Both the position numbers and the translations under genes were made by a program. The notes under the pieces were generated by a model that worked only from the letters and a program-made list of their open reading frames with translations, was not told the origin of the DNA and made no database searches. Shown in pieces: positions 9,171 to 17,763 of a DNA stretch of 64,000 nucleotides (position 1 is the first letter of the stretch; each line of letters begins with the position of its first letter). Source of the DNA: JABDMH01 sp965223215 (lineage in GTDB: Bacteria > Bacteroidota > Bacteroidia > Chitinophagales > Saprospiraceae); the NCBI GenBank assembly GCA_965223215.1, contig CBDCVZ010000010.1:4836001-4900000 (forward strand), read 5' to 3'.

Positions 9171-10022
9171 ATGAAATTAATCAGATTTGGAAAGGTAGGT
9201 CAAGAGAAGACCGGCATCTTGGACGATGGTAAAAAACTTGATACATCGGCATTTGGTGAAGAATATGACGGAGCTTTTTTCAGTTCTGACGGTCCCAAAC
9301 GTTTGGCCAGTTGGTTGGATACCCATCGCTCCGCTTGTCCAGAAATATCTGATGACGAAAGGATAGGTTCACCCATTGCATTGCCCAGTAAGTTTTTGTG
9401 TGTAGGATTAAACTATGCGGCCCACGCCAAAGAGAGTGGGTTGGAACCACCGACTTCTCCAGTTTTGTTTAGCAAAGCGACCTCCTCGGTCTGCGGCCCT
9501 TACGATGATGTGGTGATTCCAAAGGCCTCAGAGAAATCCGATTGGGAAGTGGAGTTGGCATTGGTGATCGGGAAAAAAGCTAAATATGTGAGTGAAGCAG
9601 AAGCCCTTGATTTTGTGGCAGGCTACCTGGTGCACAACGATGTCAGTGAAAGGGCCTTCCAATTAGAGCACGGTGGTCAATGGGTCAAAGGAAAAAGTGC
9701 TGATACCTTTGCACCCCTTGGTCCGTGGCTGGTCACCGCCGATGAAGTGGCAGATCCCAATAGTCTTCGTTTGTGGCTTAAACTCAATGGCGAGACCATG
9801 CAAGACAGCAGTACGGCCGATTTCATTTTCAATATTCAATATTTGGTTTCATACATCAGCCAGTACATGTCGCTTTGGCCAGGTGATGTGATATCAACAG
9901 GTACGCCGTCAGGTGTTGGATTAGGACTTAATCCACCCAGGTATTTGAAACCCGGGGATGTGATGGAGTTAGGTGTAGAGGGCTTAGGTGTATCAAAGCA
10001 GACCGCGGTGGCGTATCAGTAA
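9171..10022 (+). CDS. Fumarylacetoacetate hydrolase family protein (2,4-diketo-3-deoxy-L-fuconate hydrolase-like)
   Basis: 283 residues. The N-terminus MKLIRFGKVGQEKTGILDDG is typical of the FAH branch acting on 2,4-diketo-3-deoxy sugar acids. The C-terminal FAH domain carries CVGLNYAAHAKESG, the metal-binding EVELALVIG and VHNDVSERAFQ, and STGTPSGVGLG. In L-fucose breakdown this branch cleaves 2,4-diketo-3-deoxy-L-fuconate to pyruvate and L-lactate. It lies 10 bp behind the SDR and is almost certainly cotranscribed. The upstream fucose dehydrogenase, lactonase and dehydratase are not in the window, so the pathway assignment is an inference. Confidence 0.85.
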   Translation: MKLIRFGKVGQEKTGILDDGKKLDTSAFGEEYDGAFFSSDGPKRLASWLDTHRSACPEISDDERIGSPIALPSKFLCVGLNYAAHAKESGLEPPTSPVLFSKATSSVCGPYDDVVIPKASEKSDWEVELALVIGKKAKYVSEAEALDFVAGYLVHNDVSERAFQLEHGGQWVKGKSADTFAPLGPWLVTADEVADPNSLRLWLKLNGETMQDSSTADFIFNIQYLVSYISQYMSLWPGDVISTGTPSGVGLGLNPPRYLKPGDVMELGVEGLGVSKQTAVAYQ

Positions 10023-10089
10023 TCATTTCGGCCACGGCAAGAGACGCTGCCCGGGTCAATGAGGGTGGCTACGGATAAATACACGATTC

Positions 10090-10722
10090 ATGTCCTTTGT
10101 ATTAGATGATATAATTGATAAGTTTTGGAAGGATGGAAGGGTTAAAGAGCTGGAGGAGTTTGCAAGCAGATTTGACTACGAATTCACCAGTAAGGAGCGA
10201 CTGGAACTCCAGACATATGAAATCAAGGATTTTCATCTATTTAAAGGCAAGAAGGCCAAGCGCTTAAAAGGCATTCTTTCCAGGACGGTAGATGGGATCG
10301 ATATCCGCATTTACGACTACATCTACTATGGTGAGGGCGAGAAACGCAAAACAACCGTCTTTGAGCTTTGCGATCCACAGTTGAATCTTCCACGCTTTAT
10401 CATTCGACCCAAACGTAGTATTAAGTGGGTGACCGAAGTATTTCAGCGAAAACATTGGTTTTATCCCAATCAGGTAGGTTTTCACGCCTACTATGAAATA
10501 GAGGGGCCCTATCCCAAAGAGATCGTGGACGGCATCTCAGATGAGTTTGTCGACTTGGTATCCACCGCTACCCGTGTCCGAGTAGAAGGAGATGCCAACT
10601 ATTTACTCGTTTATTTTCGAGGCAAACAGACAGCAGTTCAGCATCTCGAGAGCACCCTTGAATTCGCTCTCGATCTACGTGATAGTCTCACGGAGATCAT
10701 ACCCGAAGAAGACTTGGTCTAA
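10090..10722 (+). CDS. Hypothetical cytosolic protein, function not recognised
   Basis: 210 residues, no signal peptide or membrane segment. It is rich in charged and aromatic residues (DFHLFKGKKAKRLKG, YDYIYYGEGEKRKTTVFEL, RIRP-type basic patches). The layout, with an SRPBCC-free alpha/beta pattern and a central YDY...KTTV beta region, resembles small DUF-type proteins in which a folded domain reads out 'what kind of soluble cargo', but I do not recognise the family. Clean codon use and a start 67 bp after the FAH gene indicate a real gene, possibly in the same transcript. Confidence 0.65.
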   Translation: MSFVLDDIIDKFWKDGRVKELEEFASRFDYEFTSKERLELQTYEIKDFHLFKGKKAKRLKGILSRTVDGIDIRIYDYIYYGEGEKRKTTVFELCDPQLNLPRFIIRPKRSIKWVTEVFQRKHWFYPNQVGFHAYYEIEGPYPKEIVDGISDEFVDLVSTATRVRVEGDANYLLVYFRGKQTAVQHLESTLEFALDLRDSLTEIIPEEDLV

Positions 10723-10770
10723 GAGGATCTGAACAATCTATTCGTGAAAGTTTCGGTCCAAACTTCAATA

Positions 10771-10784
10771 GAACCGGCCGGTTC
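10771..10784. promoter_or_regulatory. Perfect 14-bp palindrome, possible operator
   Basis: GAACCGGCCGGTTC reads identically on both strands. It sits in the 88-bp spacer between the hypothetical gene ending at 10722 and the small membrane-protein frame starting at 10811. It could be a dimeric-regulator site; no regulator gene is nearby and no second copy was noticed. Confidence 0.25.
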
Positions 10785-10810
10785 AGGTGTATTTACTCTG
10801 CATTGATAAA

Positions 10811-10978
10811 ATGGTTGATAGTCTTCCCTGGGTCGACCGCTGGTGGCATTTAATTTTAATCGGAAATGACGACCCTGTTCCGCTGCGTACACCTCATGGA
10901 ATTTGGTGGATTGTCCTGGTCGCCGCACTCATCGCCGTTTTTTATCTGACTTATCTGCGCAGGCAAAAATCCGCTTAG
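10811..10978 (+). CDS. Small single-transmembrane protein (putative)
   Basis: 55 residues from ATG 10811. A soluble tryptophan-rich N-terminus (LPWVDRWWHLILIGNDD) is followed by one hydrophobic helix (IWWIVLVAALIAVFYLTYL) and a basic tail RRQKSA, a sensible topology for a small inner-membrane protein. The frame is open upstream to an ATG at 10787. No homologue is recognised. Support is only the coherent topology and the position between convergent genes. Confidence 0.4.
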   Translation: MVDSLPWVDRWWHLILIGNDDPVPLRTPHGIWWIVLVAALIAVFYLTYLRRQKSA

Positions 10979-11000
10979 AATTGCCTAGGGTATGGCAATT
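10979..11000. terminator. Hairpin between convergent genes, possible bidirectional terminator
   Basis: AATTGCC at 10979-10985 pairs perfectly with GGCAATT at 10994-11000 around an 8-base loop. It lies directly between the plus-strand frame ending at 10978 and the minus-strand gene ending at 11007. A short T-rich stretch (gtcatttta) follows on the plus strand. Confidence 0.4.
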
Positions 11001-11006
11001 GTCATT

Positions 11007-12128
11007 TTATTCATAAATCTTAGCTTGTTTCAGGGCTAAGATGGCAAAGCTGGCCAGCCAGTGACTACCTTCGTAGGAATCAGCTGTTACATTGGGTAGT
11101 GAGGCAGTCACGTGTTCATTGGCGAGGTCCTTAAGATGTTTCAGTTCTTCAAATTCATTGGCTAGGGCATAGAGGCACCATGCCCGACTAAAATTAACGC
11201 CATCTAAGTGCACCAGCTGCCCGTCTTCGCGATCTCCTACCACTCCGGGCTTCAGATAAAACTCCCGGTTAAATAGATTGGGCATAAATTGCAAAAGCCA
11301 AGATCTAAATACATCTCTGGGCAGGATCCGGCGCATGATGTCTATTTCTTGCAGACAAGGTGATAAAAAATCGGCGCCACTTGGTTCCCACGCTATGGGA
11401 CAATCCCTGTCTTCCAAATAATAGGTTTTGCATCGATTCTCAATCAATGTAACCAGAGAGTCCAAACCCATATGTCGGGCATAATCATAGGCAAAGCTCA
11501 ATCCAAATGCCGTATTTGCATGGGTCCCCACCCGGATGGGATAAAGCAATTTGGGCAGATATTCAACATATTTATCAATGAGCAGATCGCATAAGGGCTG
11601 TAGATTTTGTGAGAGCTTAAGAGCCAGGGGATCTTCCCAAGTGCGAATTTCTAATGCTAATTGCAGTAGCCAAACCCAGCCATAGGTGCGTTCAAAATTG
11701 CGATTGTGCCTGTCTGAGAAATAGACTACCTCTTTCTGAATATTTTCGGCAGAAATGTTCTGAATTAGCTTCTCCCTAATCAAAGTGGCTTGATCTAGGG
11801 TTGGATATTCCTTTAGCAACGCCACCAGCGACCAGTGACCATGCACGGCCGAGTGCCAATCGAAGCAACCATAAAAGGCAGGATGAAGTTGAGAAGGAGT
11901 GGCCAAGTCACTGGGGTCACCAAGTGTTTGCCCCAATTTGTATGGATATTCTTGATCGATGCATTTTAGAGGTAAGTCAGCAAGTCTATTTGCCTCTTGT
12001 GGGCTCAAAGTAGGTGGATCGAAAGCGTTGATCATCGCGGTGTCTTGTCGAGTTTCATTTCGCTCTGAGATCGGAGAACAGCCAATGACTAGACAGCCGA
12101 TACCCAGCATCAAGATTCTCAATTGCAT
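11007..12128 (-). CDS. DUF2891 family lipoprotein
   Basis: 373 residues. The N-terminus MQLRILMLGIGCLVIGCSPI has a lipobox-like L-V-I-G-C, so it is probably lipid-anchored. The mature part carries the DUF2891 pattern: HPAFYGCFDWHSAVHGHWSLV, YGWVWLLQLALE, HANTAFGLSFAYDYA, WEPSGADFLSPCLQE and a late GSHWLASFAILAL. The family is predicted to form an alpha/alpha barrel; its activity is unknown. It stands alone on the minus strand between two plus-strand genes. Confidence 0.88.
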   Translation of the reverse strand: MQLRILMLGIGCLVIGCSPISERNETRQDTAMINAFDPPTLSPQEANRLADLPLKCIDQEYPYKLGQTLGDPSDLATPSQLHPAFYGCFDWHSAVHGHWSLVALLKEYPTLDQATLIREKLIQNISAENIQKEVVYFSDRHNRNFERTYGWVWLLQLALEIRTWEDPLALKLSQNLQPLCDLLIDKYVEYLPKLLYPIRVGTHANTAFGLSFAYDYARHMGLDSLVTLIENRCKTYYLEDRDCPIAWEPSGADFLSPCLQEIDIMRRILPRDVFRSWLLQFMPNLFNREFYLKPGVVGDREDGQLVHLDGVNFSRAWCLYALANEFEELKHLKDLANEHVTASLPNVTADSYEGSHWLASFAILALKQAKIYE

Positions 12129-12241
12129 TTGAGAAAATAGGAAATTCAGAATAATTCAATTTTTTGGGTACTGGATGAAGTTTTGATAATTGACCAGAGG
12201 TCTCCTTAAAAAGCGGCACCCTTTAGACCTAAATGAGATAC

Positions 12242-12385
12242 TTATTGGAAGATGAGCTTTCCCTGCGTCTTTTTATTGTGACTGGTAAAATTGTAGAAAT
12301 AGATGCCTGGATTTAAACCGGATTGGAGATGTACTTCCATATCACTAGAAGACAATTTGAATCTGGAGCTAAATGAAAAAAACTT
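12242..12385 (-). pseudogene. Orphan remnant of a T9SS type-A C-terminal sorting domain
   Basis: On the minus strand, 47 codons before a TAA end in GLNPGIYFYNFTSHNKK followed by TQGKLIFQ. This is the characteristic closing strand of a T9SS sorting domain (L-PG-Y-Y...GK-I). An in-frame stop lies just upstream and no protein body precedes it. The remnant overlaps the 5' region of the nucleoside hydrolase gene on the other strand. It is best read as the tail of a lost secreted protein. Confidence 0.6.
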
Positions 12386-12411
12386 TCACGGTTACCAGTA
12401 TCTTTAGGTTC

Positions 12412-13332
12412 ATGAAGAGAACACCTGGTAAGACATTCATTCGGGCTTGGCTGGTGTGTGGTGCGATTCTTTTGATGGCCGCAGCACAAGCCCAAAAAAC
12501 GCCCGTCATCATCGATGCCGATACGGGCAATGAAGTAGATGATCTTTACGCGTTGGTCAGAGCTTTGATAGAACCCACGTGGGACATCCGCGCCCTCAAT
12601 GCGACCCACTGGCAAACCAGTCATTGGGCGGTTGCCGAATCAATGGAAGAAAGTCATCGAATCAATCAAGTAATTCTCGGGTATTTGGACGAGGTCGAGG
12701 TGAAGACCCGGCGTGGTGGAGCAGCACGAATGTATGACTGGGGTGATTTGGCTCAACATTCAGCGGCCGCAAGTGAAATTATTGCACAAGCCCATTCGAC
12801 GCAGCCTGGCAGTAGGCTGACTGTCGTTGCGTTGGGTGCTTTGACGAATGTGGCATCAGCTATTTATATCGATCCGTCGATCGAATCGAAAATTAAGGTG
12901 TACTGGCTTGGCACGACCTACGACTTTGAAAAGGGAATCTTGCGTCGCAATGATTTTAATGTTATGATGGATCAGCGAGCGTTCGATTTGATGATGCATT
13001 CCAAGGTGGAGCTACATATCATTCCAGTAAATGTGGCCGCCGCGATGAAATTTGATTTTGCAGAAACCCAACAACAGTTGGGTGGTCTCCACCCATTGAT
13101 GGATTACTTGATTGATCGATGGTATCAGCATTTAGATGGCAGTCGCTATCAGCGCACCATCTGGGATTTAGCCATTATCGATGCCGTTATTTATCCGGAC
13201 TGGGTGAAAGAAGTTGAAATAATGACCTCCGCAGATCACGGAGCACGGAAAGTCTATTTTTACCAAGCGATCGAAGCCGAGAAAATGCGAACAGAATTTT
13301 TCGAGAAAATGAAGGCTTACTTCGGCAGTTAA
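12412..13332 (+). CDS. Nucleoside hydrolase (IUNH family), exported
   Basis: Cleaves ribonucleosides to base plus ribose. The preferred start is ATG 12412: MKRTPGKTFIRAWLVCGAILLMAAAQAQ is a good signal peptide (306 residues in total); the frame is open to 12373. The metal/ribose-binding motif near the mature N-terminus is DADTGNEVDD, the longer variant of the usual DTDPGxDD. VVALGALTNVASAI and the late WDLAIIDAVI are other family landmarks. A second, divergent member lies 3.4 kb downstream. A TATCTTTA box lies 9 bp before this start. Confidence 0.88.
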   Translation: MKRTPGKTFIRAWLVCGAILLMAAAQAQKTPVIIDADTGNEVDDLYALVRALIEPTWDIRALNATHWQTSHWAVAESMEESHRINQVILGYLDEVEVKTRRGGAARMYDWGDLAQHSAAASEIIAQAHSTQPGSRLTVVALGALTNVASAIYIDPSIESKIKVYWLGTTYDFEKGILRRNDFNVMMDQRAFDLMMHSKVELHIIPVNVAAAMKFDFAETQQQLGGLHPLMDYLIDRWYQHLDGSRYQRTIWDLAIIDAVIYPDWVKEVEIMTSADHGARKVYFYQAIEAEKMRTEFFEKMKAYFGS

Positions 13333-13346
13333 CGACGGCATATGAA

Positions 13347-14615
13347 ATGATTGACCTTCGAGAATTGGTGCGCGAGGGTGTGATCTCACCCACGGTAGCA
13401 GAGCGCATCGAGCAATATTACCTAGATAAGAAGATGACGGGTCCTTCCCGTTTACTGATTGCTTTTGCCATCCTTGGAGGTCTATTAATCGGTCTGGGGA
13501 TACTTTTGATTCTAGCTCATAATTGGGACCAGCTGTCCACACCTGTCAAAACTACCATTGCTTTTATTCCCCTTGGGGTGAGCCAAATATTAGCGGGGTT
13601 TGCATTGCTAAAGAGGGACAACAGTGTTTCCTGGCGAGAGGGGACTTCGATATTATTATGCTGTAGTGTTGCAATTTCAATATCGGTGATCAGTCAAATC
13701 TATCATATCTCCGGTTCGACAGCCTCCTTTTTATTGACTTGGATGTTGCTTTCATTACCAATAGTGTATGTGATGCGTGCAGCCACTGTATCTCTCATTT
13801 ACTTGGTCGCAATTACCTGGTTTGCCGGCGATGCCGGATATTGGGGGACCACCCTCCTTAGTGCTCATTGGTACTGGCTTCTATTAGTGGGCCCGTTGCC
13901 TTTTTATCTCTTACTGATCAAGCGCACTACCAACAGCAATTTTACTTATTTCCATCATTGGTTGATTCCACTTTCTCTCACCTGTGCGCTAGGGATTATG
14001 TCTGATACCGATGATTATTTCATGTTTATGGCATACGTGCTCATGTTTGGTGTTTTTATTTTAATAGGCAGTGCAAGGTTTCTTCATGATTTGCATTGGT
14101 TAAAAAATGGGTACAGTACGGTTGGCACCTTGGGTAATATTGTGCTTGGATTGATTTTGACATTTTCTTGGTATTGGGAGGATTTAGCGGAGCAAATAAT
14201 CCATTTCAGAACGGTTGAATTCATGACCATTTCGATCATAGTAATTCTGTATGCTATTTTAATCATTTGGAAAATACAACGTGAATCAATAAGAAATCTA
14301 AGGTTGATACATTTCTATAGTCTTATCTTCTTAGTGGTCTTTTTATTGGGGGCGCAATGGCCACTGCTAGGACAAATAGCCGCCAATCTCGTCGTATTGG
14401 CCATTGGTATAGATTATATAAGACGGGGTGCCTTACAGACACATTTAGGTACCTTAAATTTCGGCCTAATAACCATTGCAGTCCTAATTGGTTGTCGATT
14501 TTTTGATGCCGATTGGAGTTTTGTATGGCGCGGAACCGTTTTCGTTATTTTGGGCGTCGGATTTATTCTCGCCAATTATTACCTACTTAAAGTGAAGGGC
14601 ACTCATGAAAACTAG
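13347..14615 (+). CDS. DUF2157 multi-pass membrane protein
   Basis: 422 residues. The cytosolic N-terminal segment (LRELVREGVISPTVAERIEQYY) is typical of DUF2157, followed by about ten to twelve hydrophobic helices starting LLIAFAILGGLLIGLGILLI. It follows the nucleoside hydrolase by 14 bp and overlaps the next gene by 11 bp, so it is translationally coupled to the GDYXXLXY protein. This pairing recurs in many bacteria, but its role is not established. Confidence 0.88.
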   Translation: MIDLRELVREGVISPTVAERIEQYYLDKKMTGPSRLLIAFAILGGLLIGLGILLILAHNWDQLSTPVKTTIAFIPLGVSQILAGFALLKRDNSVSWREGTSILLCCSVAISISVISQIYHISGSTASFLLTWMLLSLPIVYVMRAATVSLIYLVAITWFAGDAGYWGTTLLSAHWYWLLLVGPLPFYLLLIKRTTNSNFTYFHHWLIPLSLTCALGIMSDTDDYFMFMAYVLMFGVFILIGSARFLHDLHWLKNGYSTVGTLGNIVLGLILTFSWYWEDLAEQIIHFRTVEFMTISIIVILYAILIIWKIQRESIRNLRLIHFYSLIFLVVFLLGAQWPLLGQIAANLVVLAIGIDYIRRGALQTHLGTLNFGLITIAVLIGCRFFDADWSFVWRGTVFVILGVGFILANYYLLKVKGTHEN

Positions 14616-15162
14616 AAATTATTATTTTTTGGCGTTTATCGTAATGTGTTTAGCACAGTGGTGGGTGACCGGTGAGTTGGTCTATGAGCATCGAAGCACC
14701 ATTGCCCGTGGCGTTCCCTTTAAATTCAGAGTGGCACCGGTGGATCCCACGGACCCTTTCCGAGGTAAATTTGTGGCCTTGGCGTACCGGGATAATTTTT
14801 ATTTGCTGCGAGATTCGAGTCTAGGAATGAAGGAGGGACAGGAGGTTTATGTGACATTTAAACCCGATGAAGAAGGATTTGCAATAATTAATCAGTGGTC
14901 CTCATCTGAACCTACCGCTACGGTCCCTTATCTAAAGGTTTTAGTTGATCGGATTGAGCAGGAAGCAGGGTTTCGAAAAATCTTCGTAAAATATCCCTTT
15001 GATCGATTTTATTTGGAGGAGGCAAAAGCACCTGCGGCCGAAGAGCGTTACCGGGCACTGACCGGTAGAGATGGTACCGAGGCTTGGAGTGTTGTCTATA
15101 TCGATGCGGGGAAGGCTGTGCTACATGACGTACTCTTAGAAGGCATCTCACTTAGTGATTAG
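14605..15162 (+). CDS. GDYXXLXY domain membrane-anchored protein
   Basis: 185 residues. One N-terminal helix (YYFLAFIVMCLAQWWVTGELV) is followed by an extracytoplasmic domain with the family landmarks PVDPTDPFRGKFVALAY and VYVTFKPDEEGFAII. In this copy the name-giving GDYxxLxY segment is FRGKFVALAY, so the G-x-F variant replaces GDY. Its start lies inside the DUF2157 gene. The two proteins probably form a membrane complex of unknown function. Confidence 0.85.
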   Translation: MKTRNYYFLAFIVMCLAQWWVTGELVYEHRSTIARGVPFKFRVAPVDPTDPFRGKFVALAYRDNFYLLRDSSLGMKEGQEVYVTFKPDEEGFAIINQWSSSEPTATVPYLKVLVDRIEQEAGFRKIFVKYPFDRFYLEEAKAPAAEERYRALTGRDGTEAWSVVYIDAGKAVLHDVLLEGISLSD

Positions 15163-15212
15163 GCCAAGATTTTTACCGTTTTAGTATCTTACTGAAGGCA
15201 ACCTCGATTAAA

Positions 15213-16652
15213 ATGAACAAACAAATAGTTCTAGCGCTTCTCTTTCTGTTCACCACGAATTGGACCAATGCCCAAGAGGATCTGTTGTTCGCTGATGATA
15301 AGCAACAGCTGATCCAGTCACTGGATGAAAAATTCTCAGCATTGACGACATTAAGTGATGCCATTTGGTCGTATGAGGAAGTGGCGTTTCAAGAACGGAA
15401 GTCATCCGAGACCTTGGCTAATTACGCAGCTGAACAAGGTCTAAGGGTCAAGCGCGGAGTAGCCGAGATTCCAACGGCATTCACAGCGGAATATGGGTCC
15501 GGATCACCAGTCATTGGCATTCTGGGTGAATTTGATGCCTTGCCGGGACTGAGTCAAAAGACGGTGCCCACCAAAGATCCTGTGAATGAAGGTGGTGCTG
15601 GGCACGGGTGCGGGCATAACTTATTTGGAGTGGCATCATTGGGTGCGGCGGTCGCCATCAAAGAATTAATCGAAGAGGGTCAATTCCAAGGCACTGTTCG
15701 CTTCTATGGCACACCCGCAGAGGAGAAGTTTTTTGGTAAGCTATGGATGATCCGAGCAGGGCTTTTTGAGGATGTAGACATCATGATGGATTGGCACCCA
15801 GCCGCAGAAACCAAGGCCAATGTGCAAAGCTCACTGGCACTGGTTGATTTTATGGTTGAGTTTTATGGTCAGTCAGCGCACGCCTCTGGTGACCCCTGGA
15901 ATGGTAGGAGTGCCTCTGATGCCTTAGAGCTCTATACCAATGGCATTAACTTCTATCGTGAACACGTCAGGCCGACTGTTCGGATACATTACCATATTCA
16001 AGATGCGGGTAAAGTCGTCAATGTGGTGCCAGATTATTCGAGAATTTGGACACGTGTGCGAGACACCAAGCGAGCTGGTATGGATGTGGTTTGGAAGCGT
16101 GTAGAACGAATAGCAGAAGGCGCTGCGATTATGGCCGATTGTGAATACAAAATCAGTTTGATCTCTGGTGTGCACGAAGTTTTGGTGAATCGCACCGGTG
16201 GTGAGCGGCTCCAACACAATCTCGAATTTCTTGGCGCCATCAATTATTCTGATGAAGAGCAGGATTTTGCTAAGAAGATTCAAATGGCTACCGGCAAACC
16301 AGAGGTGGGTTTGATCTCTGAAATTGAACCACTGGAAGAGACTTTAGAGCACCCGATGGGTGGCTCAACTGATGCGGGAGATGTAAGTTTTGTCGTACCA
16401 ACGATTCGACTTAGCGCTACTACAGCACCTAAAGACACACCCTGGCACTCCTGGGCGGTGGTTGCATGTAGCGGCATGTCAATTGGGCATAAAGGTATGA
16501 TCTACGCTGCCAAGGCATTGGGTATGACCATGGTAGATTTATTTCATGATGAGGATTTGCGCTCCAGGGTAAAAGCTGAATATCAGGAGCGCTTGGGTGA
16601 TTATCAATATGAGGGTATTGTTCCGGACGGACCACCACCCATTGGTAATTAA
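15213..16652 (+). CDS. M20-family amidohydrolase, aminobenzoyl-glutamate utilisation B-like, exported
   Basis: Metal-dependent peptidase/amidohydrolase of 479 residues. The signal peptide MNKQIVLALLFLFTTNWTNAQ places it outside the cytoplasm. The dimetal-site landmarks are ILGEFDALPG, GAGHGCGHNLFG, GTPAEE and MMDWHPAAE. A dimerisation domain (VEFYGQSAHASGDPWNGRSA) precedes GGSTDAGDVSF and WHSWAV near the C-terminus. The closest known type is AbgB, but an exported AbgB-like enzyme could act on other N-acyl amino acids or peptides. It is 50 bp downstream of the GDYXXLXY gene. Confidence 0.9.
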   Translation: MNKQIVLALLFLFTTNWTNAQEDLLFADDKQQLIQSLDEKFSALTTLSDAIWSYEEVAFQERKSSETLANYAAEQGLRVKRGVAEIPTAFTAEYGSGSPVIGILGEFDALPGLSQKTVPTKDPVNEGGAGHGCGHNLFGVASLGAAVAIKELIEEGQFQGTVRFYGTPAEEKFFGKLWMIRAGLFEDVDIMMDWHPAAETKANVQSSLALVDFMVEFYGQSAHASGDPWNGRSASDALELYTNGINFYREHVRPTVRIHYHIQDAGKVVNVVPDYSRIWTRVRDTKRAGMDVVWKRVERIAEGAAIMADCEYKISLISGVHEVLVNRTGGERLQHNLEFLGAINYSDEEQDFAKKIQMATGKPEVGLISEIEPLEETLEHPMGGSTDAGDVSFVVPTIRLSATTAPKDTPWHSWAVVACSGMSIGHKGMIYAAKALGMTMVDLFHDEDLRSRVKAEYQERLGDYQYEGIVPDGPPPIGN

Positions 16653-16739
16653 GCACCTAATATGATGAAAACGGTTTAAGTAGTTTAGATCTACCCCCTG
16701 TTAGCAATTCGGTACGCAGACTGCGATCATAGTCAGGGT

Positions 16740-17753
16740 TTAAAGCCCCGTCTTCAAGGTATTCATAAAGTCTTCGATGATCGCATCACGATTGAAGTTT
16801 TCCCAAATCAAAATTTCCCTCTCATTCCCGGGCTGTTCGATCCAGGCACCCTCCTTAAAAATTGGACAGGGATGGCGACGCACTTCAGCCCACTGAGGAT
16901 TTTTGATGATCGCCACCGCAGCCAAATCAAACAGAGCTCGCTCTTGGGTATTGCCGTGATAATCAATGTGCTCAAATAAGCTAATGGTGTAGTCACCAAA
17001 ATTTTGGTAAGTCCCGCCGTGCCTCCCGGTGACCGGTACTGCAGCAGTGGGTCCTAGATTGGGCATCTGCTCGTTAATGAAATCTTTGGTTACGGTGACA
17101 GCCGCGGTTCCGGATGGTTCACCATAGCGCACAGTGACCATTTCAAAGGGTGCAGCCGTGCCCAGCACGTAGTTCATCGACGGAATATCATTGTCTTGAT
17201 TATATTCCCCTGGTTTAGGGTAATTAGAACCAAGCCAGACAATACGCACCTTTTCAGCAATCGAGGGTTCTTTGTGTAGAGCCAAGGCAATGTTGGTTAG
17301 CTTACCAACCGGTATGAGCACCAATTTTCCAGAGGATTTATTTGCCTCGTCAATGATGAAATTAACCGCTTCAGCTCCATCAAAATCGTCTTGATTTATC
17401 TGCGGAACGATTTCCTCATAACCACCATTGGCCCCCTGCAAAAGTGGATATTTGTCTTTGCGATTACACAGTGTCAAGACTCGCTCGGCCTCTGCATAAT
17501 GACCTGAAATATCACCACCATTTTTTGTAGCATTGACAGTAATACCTCTAATGTTAAATACGTCCTCATTGAGGAGAAGGTAGGCCAATGCATGTTGATC
17601 ATCTAGTTCATTATTGGCATCGGTATCGAAGATCACATCGTATCTCGAAGATTCAGATTCCTCCTTCCGTTCTGATGGAGGAGATTTTTCAACAGGTTTT
17701 GTTTGACAGGCAAGTAATAGCAAAACCGCACTTAGACTTGCAATAATCTTCAT
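16740..17753 (-). CDS. Nucleoside hydrolase lipoprotein (IUNH family)
   Basis: 337 residues from ATG 17753. MKIIASLSAVLLLLACQTK has a lipobox (L-L-A-C), so the enzyme is probably lipid-anchored in the periplasm. It is followed by a charged linker and the active-site motif DTDANNELDD, then PVGKLTNIALALHKEP and a C-terminal LFDLAAVAIIKNP. It is the last gene of a three-gene minus-strand operon behind ribokinase (10 bp) and a permease. Together they would split nucleosides and use the ribose. The frame runs upstream into rbsK, but those residues are not signal-like. Confidence 0.9.
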   Translation of the reverse strand: MKIIASLSAVLLLLACQTKPVEKSPPSERKEESESSRYDVIFDTDANNELDDQHALAYLLLNEDVFNIRGITVNATKNGGDISGHYAEAERVLTLCNRKDKYPLLQGANGGYEEIVPQINQDDFDGAEAVNFIIDEANKSSGKLVLIPVGKLTNIALALHKEPSIAEKVRIVWLGSNYPKPGEYNQDNDIPSMNYVLGTAAPFEMVTVRYGEPSGTAAVTVTKDFINEQMPNLGPTAAVPVTGRHGGTYQNFGDYTISLFEHIDYHGNTQERALFDLAAVAIIKNPQWAEVRRHPCPIFKEGAWIEQPGNEREILIWENFNRDAIIEDFMNTLKTGL

Positions 17754-17763
17754 TTGGAAATAA

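Noticed and set aside
13168..13542. 124-residue minus-strand frame across the nucleoside hydrolase/DUF2157 junction
   Set aside because: Overlaps two well-supported genes in the other direction.
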